From Chelativorans multitrophicus (GTDB lineage Bacteria; Pseudomonadota; Alphaproteobacteria; Rhizobiales; Rhizobiaceae): a stretch of DNA of 64,000 nucleotides. Shown in pieces: positions 9,013 to 17,310 of the stretch; position 1 is the first letter of the stretch; every line of letters starts with the position of its first letter. The stretch spans positions 1,879,001 through 1,943,000 of the forward strand of contig NZ_JAAAPL010000001.1 in NCBI RefSeq assembly GCF_011317445.1, read 5' to 3'. Below the pieces are notes generated by a model, which was given only the letters and a program-made list of their open reading frames with translations, searched no databases and was not told the DNA's origin. The translations under genes and the position numbers were made by a program.

Positions 9013-10329
9013 TTACAAGACGATGCGGAACTTGCAATCCTCAATCTTTTCAAACCGCGTGCCGAAGGGCTGCGAAACATCTTTTATGAATTCGAAGATT
9101 TCGTCGCTGACGTCCGATCCCGCCAGGACAGGACGGCCGCGCTGGCTGGTCGGCGTGCCGTAGCCGAGATCGACGGGATAGAGGACGACCTCCGCGAGCT
9201 CTCCGCCCCGGAAATCACAGATCGGCAGAACCGTCTGATAGCACGCCGGCTCCTTCGACCATGCCCAGATGCTGTCGTCGGCGAACCGCTGGGTCCAGTC
9301 TCCCGCCGTCGCCGTATGATCGAAGCCCATGCGGCGGTAGGCTGGCTCGGGAATTCTTTCAAGGGATTCGACGTTGAAGACGAAGTTCCCGAGGCTGTAG
9401 AAGATCGGCTTGCCCTTGTAGATCTCAATACCGCGCAGCACGTGCGGGCCATGCACGAAGATCAGGTCGCACCCCGCATCGATCGCGTCATGGCAGAACT
9501 CAATCAGAAAATCCGGGCAGGATGCGCGATGGACGGCGTTGAAATAGCGGCCTGTCGTCCCATTCTCGTGGCAATGCAACGAAAAGGCTACGAAATCCGA
9601 CGTTTTCCTGGCGCCACGGATATATCGCAGGATATCCTGGAGATCCTCCTGCTCACAACTCGTCTCGATCTTGTATTCCCTTCCCTTGCGGTATCGCTGT
9701 TCCGCGATCACCAGTTCCTCCGTATCGATCGGAGACCGCATGCCAAGGCCCTCATGGACATTGGCGAGGCTCTGGAATTCCGCTTCTGGAACGGTGTGCA
9801 GCGTCTTGTGCCGCAGGATGGCCACGCCGGGCTTGCCGGGCATGTCGTGGCGCCCGGGCCCGGCATGGGCGACCGGTGGAAGCCCGAACAGCGTGCTCGC
9901 GGACATAAGGGCAACGCGTCCCTTGGGGGTTTCGACATAGACGGGAGCGCGCGCTTCACCCAGGGAGCGGCCAACGCCACAGGTTTTCAGGCCTCTGGCA
10001 CGGCAATTTTCCAAGGTCGCCATCAGGCCCGCCTCGCCGCAATCAAAAGCGTGGTTCATGGCGGCGCTCATGCCGCTGAAGCCCATCCACTTGATTTCCT
10101 CGAGCATTTCCGGAGCGCCGACCTGATAGGCGCCGACATAGTTGCTGCCGTAGGGCATTTCCCAATTGTGATAGAGACTTTCAAGATTGCCGAGCGTCGC
10201 GTCCGTGCTGCGCAAAAGCTCGATAAGCTTCAGAAAGGCCGGCTCCTTATAGTGGCTGATCGCCCTGTTGAGGATTACATCGCCCGCAAGCGAGAACGTC
10301 ATATTTCTCGATTCAGCATCGTAGATCAT
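9013..10329 (-). CDS. CapA-family metallophosphatase-like protein
   Basis: Protein of 438 aa in the CapA/PgsA family (calcineurin-like fold). Visible motifs: the metal-binding start FSLAGDVILNRA, then LGNLESLYHN, the Asn-His pair in AMNHAFDCGEAGL, a His in FSLHCHENG, and the family end VHGPHVLRGIEIYKGKP followed by FYSLGNFVF. In Bacillus, CapA acts in poly-gamma-glutamate synthesis, but CapB and CapC are absent here, so that role is not supported. The open frame begins at a TTG at 10371 overlapping the PrpD stop (TTGA); I prefer the ATG at 10329, which has a GGAAA upstream and puts the motif at the usual distance. It probably works with the MmgE/PrpD gene. Confidence 0.82.
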   Translation of the reverse strand: MIYDAESRNMTFSLAGDVILNRAISHYKEPAFLKLIELLRSTDATLGNLESLYHNWEMPYGSNYVGAYQVGAPEMLEEIKWMGFSGMSAAMNHAFDCGEAGLMATLENCRARGLKTCGVGRSLGEARAPVYVETPKGRVALMSASTLFGLPPVAHAGPGRHDMPGKPGVAILRHKTLHTVPEAEFQSLANVHEGLGMRSPIDTEELVIAEQRYRKGREYKIETSCEQEDLQDILRYIRGARKTSDFVAFSLHCHENGTTGRYFNAVHRASCPDFLIEFCHDAIDAGCDLIFVHGPHVLRGIEIYKGKPIFYSLGNFVFNVESLERIPEPAYRRMGFDHTATAGDWTQRFADDSIWAWSKEPACYQTVLPICDFRGGELAEVVLYPVDLGYGTPTSQRGRPVLAGSDVSDEIFEFIKDVSQPFGTRFEKIEDCKFRIVL

Positions 10330-10367
10330 CTTGTATTTCCATTTTTTTGGGCGGCACGGCCCATTGC

Positions 10368-11882
10368 TCAAGAATTGGCGGGGGAGGTATCGGCAACCAG
10401 CAAGGCGGCAAGGTCGCTCATGTCAGGCAGCGTTTCGATCGCATGGATCATTTCGATGATCCGCCGGCGGCGGTCGCGCGAGAACCATGCGCCGGAAAAG
10501 TCCGTCATATCCATGAACTTGCCGGCGACGTCGTCAAAGCTCATGCGGTTCATCGGATGCCCCTTGACGTAACGGACCTCGGAAGTCAGCGGAGTGGACG
10601 CGCCGGCAAGATAGACGTCGACAATACCCGGAGTGGGAAGCACGTTGTCGTCAGGCCCGCCATCCATGACCGTTTCGATCCGCCCCATCATCGACAGCAC
10701 ATCGTCGCTGGTCCGCCCGGCCGCCTCGAACCGGTCGAGGCTGACTTTGCCATCGCAAAGCGCAACCGCAACGACAAAAGGAAGGCTCATCTGAGCATGC
10801 ACCATGCCGCGCTCGCCGAACATCGATGCGCGGCGTTCTTCGCGCCCCTCCGGGCGGCAGACCAAGTCATAATATTCCTGGTTTTTGACGTGGATGACGA
10901 CACGTTCGATATCATCGGCCCGGATCCCCTGCTCTCGCACGAGGTTTTCGGCAGCGGCCGCGGCCGTGTGGATGTGTTTGCAGCATGGGTAGGGTTTTAT
11001 GCTGACTTCCTCGTTCGCATAGCGTCGGCCGAGGTCCCCGATTAGGACTGCGCGGTCGCAACGGCCGCCGTGAAGGGCATTATAGTAACCCGAAACACCG
11101 GTCAGCGACTGCATGGCGCCAGTCACGCCGAGCCGGGCCAATTCCGCAGAGACGATGGCGGCGGAGGCCGAAAGCCCTTGCTGAACGCGGACCTTCAGGG
11201 CTCCCTCAGCGACCGCTTGCAGATTTCCGGCACATTGGCTGTAGGCGATCCCCATCGCGTTCTGAAGTCCCCCCGAAGGCAGGTCCATTATCTTTCCGGC
11301 GACCATGGCACCAGCCAGCATGCCGATATGATAGGTGTGGGATTGGGTCCTTGGTTGCGTGCGCCCGCCAGCCACTTCCGCGCGGGGAGCGGTGCCGATG
11401 CGGATCGCCAGATCGATGCCGAGCACCACCGCCTCAGCGAATTGCCGGCCGGTAATGCCGCCGGCCGCTTCGGAGACCGCAAGTGCCAAGGGGACGATGG
11501 ACGCGGTCGGATGAAGCATTCCCTGCTCGTGCACATCGTCGATTTCGAGAGCGCGAGCCATGGTGGCATTCGCCATTGCCGCCTGATGAGCCGGGACCAT
11601 GTCGCCGCGTCCGATGATGCGCGCCTGCGGCGTGCCGCCCCAGGAGGTGACCAGATCGGCGACGGCGGTCGCCCCCTCGGCCTGGAAGCCAGCGATTGCC
11701 GCGCCGATCGTATCGAGCATGAGGCATTTCGTAAAATCCAGCGTCGCTGGCGGAATATCCTCGTAGCGGGTCTGATGGAAATGAACGGCTATCCGCCGTT
11801 CCGCCTCGCCAGGCGACCAATTGGCCGCATTGCCCGCGGAGGGATCGCTCTGGCTTATCGGTGCGAGATTGTGCGTTACCAT
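10368..11882 (-). CDS. MmgE/PrpD family protein
   Basis: Protein of 504 aa from the family that includes 2-methylcitrate dehydratase, cis-aconitate decarboxylase and iminodisuccinate epimerase. The family signatures are clear: LDTIGAAIAGF, then GRGDMVPAHQAAMANATMAR (the conserved A-x-x-N-G/A region), HPTASIVPLALA, and SIKPYPCCKHIHTAAAAAEN with its conserved Lys/His. The start at 11882 (ATG) is used; the open frame extends to a TTG at 11915, but that lies in the loop of a terminator-like hairpin. No prpB or prpC neighbours are present, so a methylcitrate-cycle role is unlikely. The CapA-like gene downstream is probably co-transcribed. Confidence 0.87.
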   Translation of the reverse strand: MVTHNLAPISQSDPSAGNAANWSPGEAERRIAVHFHQTRYEDIPPATLDFTKCLMLDTIGAAIAGFQAEGATAVADLVTSWGGTPQARIIGRGDMVPAHQAAMANATMARALEIDDVHEQGMLHPTASIVPLALAVSEAAGGITGRQFAEAVVLGIDLAIRIGTAPRAEVAGGRTQPRTQSHTYHIGMLAGAMVAGKIMDLPSGGLQNAMGIAYSQCAGNLQAVAEGALKVRVQQGLSASAAIVSAELARLGVTGAMQSLTGVSGYYNALHGGRCDRAVLIGDLGRRYANEEVSIKPYPCCKHIHTAAAAAENLVREQGIRADDIERVVIHVKNQEYYDLVCRPEGREERRASMFGERGMVHAQMSLPFVVAVALCDGKVSLDRFEAAGRTSDDVLSMMGRIETVMDGGPDDNVLPTPGIVDVYLAGASTPLTSEVRYVKGHPMNRMSFDDVAGKFMDMTDFSGAWFSRDRRRRIIEMIHAIETLPDMSDLAALLVADTSPANS

Positions 11883-11897
11883 GAATGCGCTCGTGCT

Positions 11898-11927
11898 CAA
11901 AAGAACGCCGGCCAACCCGGCGTTCTT
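11898..11927 (-). terminator. Intrinsic terminator after the ABC importer genes
   Basis: A perfect 11-base inverted repeat (11901-11911 with 11917-11927, loop of 5) is followed on the minus strand by TTTTG. It sits between the stop of the binding-protein gene (11952) and the ATG of the PrpD gene (11882). It would end or attenuate transcription from the transporter into PrpD and CapA. Confidence 0.75.
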
Positions 11928-11951
11928 GTTGTCGCCGCGATGGATGCAGGA

Positions 11952-13004
11952 TCAGGGCCAGTATTTGATCGTGATCTCGCGCATCGCTTTGCTTTGATCG
12001 AAATAAGTCTCGTACTCGATCATCGGCACCTGGATGCCAGAAATGTCCGGGAAACTCTCGGGAGCGGGCATGGAGTCGTAGATGCTGTAGAGACCGAACG
12101 TACCCGCCTCCTCCTGGCCAACCTCCGAAAGCAGATAGCCGAGGAAGAGGTTCGCGGCATGCGGGTGCGGCGGATCACGGAGCAGGCTTATGACGTCGTT
12201 CTGGAGCGCGGAATACTTCGGCAAGACGTGCTGCTTGATCGGCGCGCCCTTGCTGGCAACGGCGAGGACCGACGTCGAGCTGGTCCAAAGGGCCGCATCG
12301 TATTTGCCCTGCGCAACGGCAGTGCAAAGCGCCACCTGCCCGTTCTCCGTCGGGAGTCCCACGAGCTTCTGGATCATTTCATCCGGAAGGAAACCTGCGA
12401 CTCGTAATGTGGTCATGGCATTGTCGCCACCGCCGGCACCGACCGGCTTCTGCATGGCCACCCGGCTCCGCCACTCGCCCTCGAGCAACTCGCTGAGATC
12501 GTCGGGAATCTCTTCCGGCTTGACGCGCGCCGTATTGTAGCCGAGGGCATAAAGCAGGCGGCCGTTGGAGAACATGTGGCCATCGAAGAAGATCGCGCTT
12601 GACGGAATACCGGAGTCGGCAGGCACCTCAAATTTGCCCTGCCGGTCCGAAGCGCGCAATCCGAGCTGCAGCGTCGGTCCACCTTGAAGTACATCGATCG
12701 TCCGGTTGCCGCTCGCAAATTCGGCATCGACGATCGCGGTCAGTTCGGATGCGATCGTGTATTTGTATTGAACCTGAACTTCGGGAAACAACTGGTGGAA
12801 CTTCTCGATGATACGTTCCTGTCCCGGACTGGTCGGATAATAGACGACCGTCTTTTCGTTGTTGGCGATTGCAGTCTTGTAAAGCTTGTCCAGCCAAGAT
12901 GGCACTTCGCCCTGCGCACTCGCCCCCCTCGGAGTCAAGCCCATCATGGCCGCGGCACCAATGCCCGCGGTCGATTTTAGAATATCCCTTCGGTTCATCT
13001 GCAT
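11952..13004 (-). CDS. ABC transporter substrate-binding protein, Fe(III)/phosphonate type, Tat signal
   Basis: Periplasmic binding protein of 350 aa in the SBP_bac_6/FbpA-like group. The N-terminus MQMNRRDILKSTAGIGAAA is a twin-arginine signal with an Ala-x-Ala cleavage site before QGEVPSW, so it is probably exported folded. The mature start, with TVVYYPTSPGQERIIEKFHQ, is typical of the ferric iron, putrescine and 2-aminoethylphosphonate binding proteins. The start is set at 13004 because AGAGGAG lies six bases upstream; the TTG at 13022 contains that site and is unlikely. It is the third gene of its transporter operon and is followed by a strong terminator. Ligand not readable from sequence. 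Confidence 0.85.
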   Translation of the reverse strand: MQMNRRDILKSTAGIGAAAMMGLTPRGASAQGEVPSWLDKLYKTAIANNEKTVVYYPTSPGQERIIEKFHQLFPEVQVQYKYTIASELTAIVDAEFASGNRTIDVLQGGPTLQLGLRASDRQGKFEVPADSGIPSSAIFFDGHMFSNGRLLYALGYNTARVKPEEIPDDLSELLEGEWRSRVAMQKPVGAGGGDNAMTTLRVAGFLPDEMIQKLVGLPTENGQVALCTAVAQGKYDAALWTSSTSVLAVASKGAPIKQHVLPKYSALQNDVISLLRDPPHPHAANLFLGYLLSEVGQEEAGTFGLYSIYDSMPAPESFPDISGIQVPMIEYETYFDQSKAMREITIKYWP

Positions 13005-13070
13005 TTCATTCTCCTCTGGCAAGAATTTTGATTTTATTTTCTACCTGTAGCTACCGGCGCTTTGCCGGAT

Positions 13071-14195
13071 CTAGTTGTTGGCTTCGATGCGAATGATGTC
13101 GGACCGCTTCAGCCACAGGGACATCGGCCCTGCCTGCGACGCGGAGTAGAAATCCTCGAGCGCTTTTACTTCGAGGCGGGTGTCGCCGATGGTGAAGCTG
13201 TGCGTATGGATCAGGCCGTCATAGCTGGACGAGTCGAGGACGCATCCATCGATCCGCAAGCAGTCGCCATCCTTCGGGTCGGAAGGCCGCAACGCGGTGG
13301 CGCCTACGGCATAGTGTGCCCCAGGCTCAACCGTGCCTTCCACGGCGGAGCAGATACGCCGGAGGTCCTGACCGCTTATCAGGTTCTCGTAGCCCAGGAA
13401 CTCGGCGATGAAGACATTGCGTGGATGCAGCCGCAGGTTCGATGCGATGTCCTGCTGCTCGATCTTTCCGTCGCGCATCACGATAAGATAATCGGAGAGG
13501 GCAAACGCCTCCGCCTGATCGTGCGTGACGAAGACCGAAGTCGCCCCGCAGCGCAGATGGGCGGCCTTCAGCTCATCGCGAAGCTGGCGGCGCAACTGGA
13601 CGTCGAGATTGGACAGCGGCTCGTCCATGAGAAGCACCTTCGGGTCCGCCACGATCGCCCGCGCGACCGCGACGCGCTGCTGCTGGCCTCCGGAGAGCTG
13701 ATGCGGGAATTTGTCGGCATGCTCAGTGAGGTCTACCAGCTTCAAGGCCTCGCGGGCCTTTTCGACGTTCTTGCCTTCGCCGCGGTGTTTCAGCGGAAAC
13801 AGCACGTGCTGCAGCACCGTCATGTGAGGCCAGAGCGCGTAGTTCTGGAAGATCATCCCCAACCGCCGGCGATGGGTGGGGCTGTTGATGCCCTTCTCGG
13901 CATCGAACACCAGCTTTCCGTTAAGGTAGATCCGGCCGCGGTCCGGATCCTCCAGACCCGCAAGGCAACGCAGGATGGTCGTCTTCCCGCTTCCGGACGG
14001 GCCGAGAATGGTCGCGAAATCTCCCGGTCGGATCGACAGCGAAACACCCTTGAGAATTTCGACGCCGTTAAAGCTTTTCACCAGGTCTTCTACGACGATC
14101 GCGCCTTCATCTTGCCGTGGATCGGAAATCGCGTGCAAACCGTAAACCTCCGGGTTGATGACTTCGCCGTAGCGGGAGATCGATGAAACATTCAT
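13071..14195 (-). CDS. ABC transporter ATP-binding protein (FbpC/PotA type)
   Basis: ATPase of 374 aa with Walker A GPSGSGKTT (about residues 63-71), Q-loop FQNYALWPHM, signature LSGGQQQRVAVARA, Walker B KVLLMDEPLSNLD and switch VFVTHDQAEAFALSD. The C-terminal third is a TOBE-like regulatory domain, as in FbpC, PotA and PhnT. The start at 14195 overlaps the permease stop (ATGA); the long upstream open frame is the antisense-free shadow of the permease. An N-terminal extension of about 30 residues precedes the ABC domain, somewhat longer than usual. Confidence 0.88.
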   Translation of the reverse strand: MNVSSISRYGEVINPEVYGLHAISDPRQDEGAIVVEDLVKSFNGVEILKGVSLSIRPGDFATILGPSGSGKTTILRCLAGLEDPDRGRIYLNGKLVFDAEKGINSPTHRRRLGMIFQNYALWPHMTVLQHVLFPLKHRGEGKNVEKAREALKLVDLTEHADKFPHQLSGGQQQRVAVARAIVADPKVLLMDEPLSNLDVQLRRQLRDELKAAHLRCGATSVFVTHDQAEAFALSDYLIVMRDGKIEQQDIASNLRLHPRNVFIAEFLGYENLISGQDLRRICSAVEGTVEPGAHYAVGATALRPSDPKDGDCLRIDGCVLDSSSYDGLIHTHSFTIGDTRLEVKALEDFYSASQAGPMSLWLKRSDIIRIEANN

Positions 14196-15958
14196 GCCGT
14201 GACACCTCCTTGAGCGAGCGCCGGTCGCGTTCGGGCCGATCGCCACGGACGCAGGTCTGCACGGATGAGCAGAACGAATCCGCGGACGAGAAGGGCCGTG
14301 ATGGCGAAGACAATCAGCATGCTGACGAGCAGCGCTGCCGCGGCGCCATAATCGCCGCTCAGCGAGTAAAGCTCGAACACGGTCGTCGCGATCACCCGCA
14401 GATTGACCGAGCCGAGGACCAACGGGATATCGAGAGAGCCGGCGATGAACACCGCGCTCAGGAACCAGGCATTGGCGAGAGTCGGCGCCAACAGCGGGAC
14501 CTGAATGCGCAATTGCGCATGGAGAGGATGCGAGCCCGAAATTCTGGCGGCATGTTCGAGTGAACTGTCGACCTGCGCATAGGCGGAGCTTATCAGCAGA
14601 TAGGAGACCGGCACGACGCTGACCGTCAGGGCCAGGAACATCAGGAATCCCGTCCCGTAGAGGCCGCGAGTGGCGGAAAAAATCGTCACCGCCCAGATAA
14701 AGGCGAGCGCTGTGACGATGCCGTGCATGACCTTCGGTGCGAGCATAATCACATCGACCAGAACCCGGCCGCTTTCTCTCGCCTGGCGCGCTCTGAGCCG
14801 GATCATCATCATCGCGAAGACGACAGCAGCCACGGCCCCGGAATTGGCGAGAATGAAGGTGGTCATCGCCGCATGCAGGATGGTGGTATCGCTCCAGATG
14901 CGGGTGTAATTGGCGAAAGTGAAGCTGTTGTAGACGCCGGGGAACGGAATGACCGAGGTCACCAACAGCGAGCAGACGGGCACCAGCAGCGAAAAGACGA
15001 AATAGAGGACGATGAAGATTTCGAAGACGGGACGCCAGGGCCCGAGCGAAAGGCGGAGCCGCGCTTCGGGCTTGACGGCAACCGTCGTGAAGCGGCCGCT
15101 CCTCGTGGCAAAGTTTTGCAAGAGGATCAGCACCGCGACCAAAGCCAGCAGCATGGTTCCGATCGCCGTCGCGGCAGGAAAATCGGCCTGCTGCTGTTGG
15201 AGCAGGCCATAGGTCAGCGTCGACAAAGTATAGATGTTGACGTTGCTGCCGAGAATGTAGACGGCGTCGAATACCTGCACTGTGCCGATGGTGACGAGCA
15301 CGGTCGCCGCCGCGATGCTCGGCTTCAATGTCGAGACCAGCATGGTCAAGCGGACCCACGAACCGCCGCCTGCGATGCGCGCCGCTTCGTCCTGGCTCTG
15401 TCCGACAGTGGAAAGCGGGCCGACCAGGAGAATATAGACATAGGCGGTGGCGCGCAGGATCGATACGAAGATCAGTCCCGCAAAGCTCGTCAGATTCAGC
15501 GGCGTGAAGGACGTTCCCGCAAGATAGCTGAGCAGATCATTGCCTGCGCCTGCGCGCCCGGTGCCGACGAGCGCGTAGCCGACCGAATAGAAGAGCGGCG
15601 GAATGGTGTAGGAGATGATCAATGTCGGCGAAATGAGCCAGCGCAGTCTTGCGTTGGAGAACTGGCTGAGGGTTGCGAGGATGAGGGCCAGAAAGACGGA
15701 GCTCGGCACGACCAGAATGCAGAAGAGGGCGGTGGTCAGCAATGCAGGAAAGAACCGCGGCGAGTTGACGGCCCGTTGGAAGGCTCCGAACCCCCAGTTC
15801 GGATCCATTCCAACCGCGCTGTCCCACAAGGTGCCGATGACCAGCGCGACGACCGGCCATACCACGACGACGGCAGCGATGATCCACAGCAGAGCGGATA
15901 GATAGCCGCTCGTCGAACGCGGCACGGATGTACCCCATGCTCTGAACATTCCGGTCAT
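14192..15958 (-). CDS. ABC transporter permease with two fused transmembrane domains (FbpB/ThiP type)
   Basis: Inner-membrane permease of 588 aa holding two BPD_transp_1 modules in one chain, each with about six helices, as in FbpB, ThiP and some 2-aminoethylphosphonate permeases. The first EAA-like loop is near QDEAARIAGGGSWVRLTMLV and the second near SLEHAARISGSHPLHAQLRI. GAGGGTGA precedes the ATG at 15958 at good spacing. It is the first gene of the minus-strand importer operon (permease, ATPase, binding protein). A long plus-strand open frame antisense to it (14723-15901) is Arg/Asp/Gln-rich and is a codon-bias shadow. Confidence 0.88.
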   Translation of the reverse strand: MTGMFRAWGTSVPRSTSGYLSALLWIIAAVVVVWPVVALVIGTLWDSAVGMDPNWGFGAFQRAVNSPRFFPALLTTALFCILVVPSSVFLALILATLSQFSNARLRWLISPTLIISYTIPPLFYSVGYALVGTGRAGAGNDLLSYLAGTSFTPLNLTSFAGLIFVSILRATAYVYILLVGPLSTVGQSQDEAARIAGGGSWVRLTMLVSTLKPSIAAATVLVTIGTVQVFDAVYILGSNVNIYTLSTLTYGLLQQQQADFPAATAIGTMLLALVAVLILLQNFATRSGRFTTVAVKPEARLRLSLGPWRPVFEIFIVLYFVFSLLVPVCSLLVTSVIPFPGVYNSFTFANYTRIWSDTTILHAAMTTFILANSGAVAAVVFAMMMIRLRARQARESGRVLVDVIMLAPKVMHGIVTALAFIWAVTIFSATRGLYGTGFLMFLALTVSVVPVSYLLISSAYAQVDSSLEHAARISGSHPLHAQLRIQVPLLAPTLANAWFLSAVFIAGSLDIPLVLGSVNLRVIATTVFELYSLSGDYGAAAALLVSMLIVFAITALLVRGFVLLIRADLRPWRSARTRPALAQGGVTA

Positions 15959-16091
15959 ATGTTCACCCTCTGGCTGAGCTTCTGCTCTTGTGCTTATTGT
16001 TGCCTGACGCTTCGGTCATGGACATTAGCGGGCCTTGCGTCAGCCCCTTTCAACCTCCGTTTATCGCCGCTCGCGGCTATGGATACGATCC

Positions 16092-16877
16092 CTAAATAAG
16101 TCTGATGCGCGCCCCGTGTGTCGCGGCGAGATCGAGCAAGCCGCTGGGCCTGGATGCCTTCACGAATACCTCGTAGATGCTCGGCCCCCTTTGCTGCAGA
16201 TGCGCATTCAGCTCCGAACTTCCCGCGACAGGCTCGACAATGTCTACGAACCGGCCATTGAAATTCCAGCGCCGCCCACGCCGTATGTCCGGGGAGTCGG
16301 AGAGGGCCTCCGCTCCATCCGTACCGAAAATAGCATCCATGGCTGGGACAAGCCCCGGAAGGTCGTCGGTCACGATCGACAGGCCCACGATGCCTTTGGC
16401 CGTATTTGCATGACGGATGTTGTCGTCGGGAATGCGAATGTTGCGCGGGGTGAGATCTGCAGCGATAAAAGGCAGCTCGACCCGGCCGGTCCCTCGGCCC
16501 GCCTGAAGGAGAGCAACTGTCCAAGGCCGTCCGTCCGCCAGTGATTTGGTGTAATCCGCCGGGCGGTTACTTGGAATGCCCGCCGCGTCCAGCCGTGCCT
16601 TGTCGCTGTCCAGCGCATCGCTGTGCAGAGAATAATCGCCCCACCCGTCTCCCGCAGCCAGCAAAGGCGCCAGCCGATGCGTCTTCCGGTATTCCGGATC
16701 TGCAAGAAAAAGGATTTCGATATAGGAGCCGTCCTCGAAGACGATCAGCCTGTTCTCGGAGGGGCCCTTACCTGCGTCCATGCGTTGGGTAATGGAAAAG
16801 CCGGCCCGCTGAAAATCTGCGTCGACCTGTCCCAGATTATTGACGGCCAGTATCAGGTGGTCAAAACCGATCAGCAT
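16092..16877 (-). CDS. VOC-superfamily (glyoxalase-like) protein
   Basis: Protein of 261 aa with the paired beta-alpha-beta modules of the vicinal oxygen chelate superfamily, closest by eye to the Glyoxalase_3/5 type. The opening IGFDHLILAVNNLGQVDADF has the first metal His; a Glu ligand may lie in GSYIEILFLADPEYR. A second module begins around GIVGLSIVTDDLPGLVPAMD. GGAAGGTG lies just upstream of the ATG at 16877. It may be the first gene of the minus-strand unit with the ABC importer 130 bases downstream, but the gap leaves this open. The reaction is unknown. Confidence 0.75.
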   Translation of the reverse strand: MLIGFDHLILAVNNLGQVDADFQRAGFSITQRMDAGKGPSENRLIVFEDGSYIEILFLADPEYRKTHRLAPLLAAGDGWGDYSLHSDALDSDKARLDAAGIPSNRPADYTKSLADGRPWTVALLQAGRGTGRVELPFIAADLTPRNIRIPDDNIRHANTAKGIVGLSIVTDDLPGLVPAMDAIFGTDGAEALSDSPDIRRGRRWNFNGRFVDIVEPVAGSSELNAHLQQRGPSIYEVFVKASRPSGLLDLAATHGARIRLI

Positions 16878-17310
16878 TCAGCACCTTCCATGAAGTACCA
16901 GACGGCATATTACGAACGTTAACATGCCCAGGATGCGATCATTAAGGCTGGGAACTGGAACGAACTGATGCTGATTAAGCACTAATCGAATGATGCTGAT
17001 AGGCCCAAGGAATGGCAATTGGCGCTTGGACAGTCTCAAAAAGCCAACCAAATCCTTCAGGTGACCGCCGCACAACATGGCTTGGCCGAGTTACACAAGC
17101 AACGAGCCGTTATCGACACCACCCCATCTTTGACTGCGGATGCTGACGCGGTTTTTCTCCCGGTCGAAAGCTGGAAAGACTAGTTCGTCTGGCGCAATAA
17201 TCATTTCAGCTTGAACCGCTTTATTGGAACCAGGGCTGGCAGTAGTCTAATCTAATTGGGAGTCCACGCATGCCTGCCGACGGTGGGAAATTCTGAAGTA
17301 GGAGATATCA
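16878..17310. other. Intergenic region between divergent genes, with a possible gene remnant
   Basis: No complete gene fits in this 433-base stretch. The reading 16986-17183 (+), bounded by a stop on both sides, gives a natural-looking peptide of about 65 residues with segments such as QSQKANQILQVTAAQHGLAE and FLPVESWKD. It has no start codon with a ribosome site. It looks like the C-terminal scrap of a lost gene, but I cannot name its family. AGGAGA at 17299-17304 serves the next gene. Confidence 0.3.

Noticed and set aside
10330-10371. TTG start of the CapA gene overlapping the PrpD stop
   Set aside because: Possible by translational coupling, but the ATG at 10329 has a ribosome site and leaves a normal N-terminus; kept only as an alternative.
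8992-10572. Plus-strand open frame of 526 codons over the CapA gene
   Set aside because: No recognisable motif, while the minus strand shows the full set of CapA-family motifs.
14723-15901. Long plus-strand open frame (392 codons) antisense to the fused permease
   Set aside because: Composition is dominated by Arg, Asp, Gln and His with no hydrophobic core or motif; the opposite strand encodes a clear two-domain permease. It is a GC-bias shadow, as are the other long antisense frames over treS, glgB, glgX and ureC.
16986-17183. Remnant read as a methyl-accepting chemotaxis protein tail or a TrbJ-like end
   Set aside because: The SWKD end and the Gln-rich helix are only vaguely similar; neither assignment can be supported by eye.
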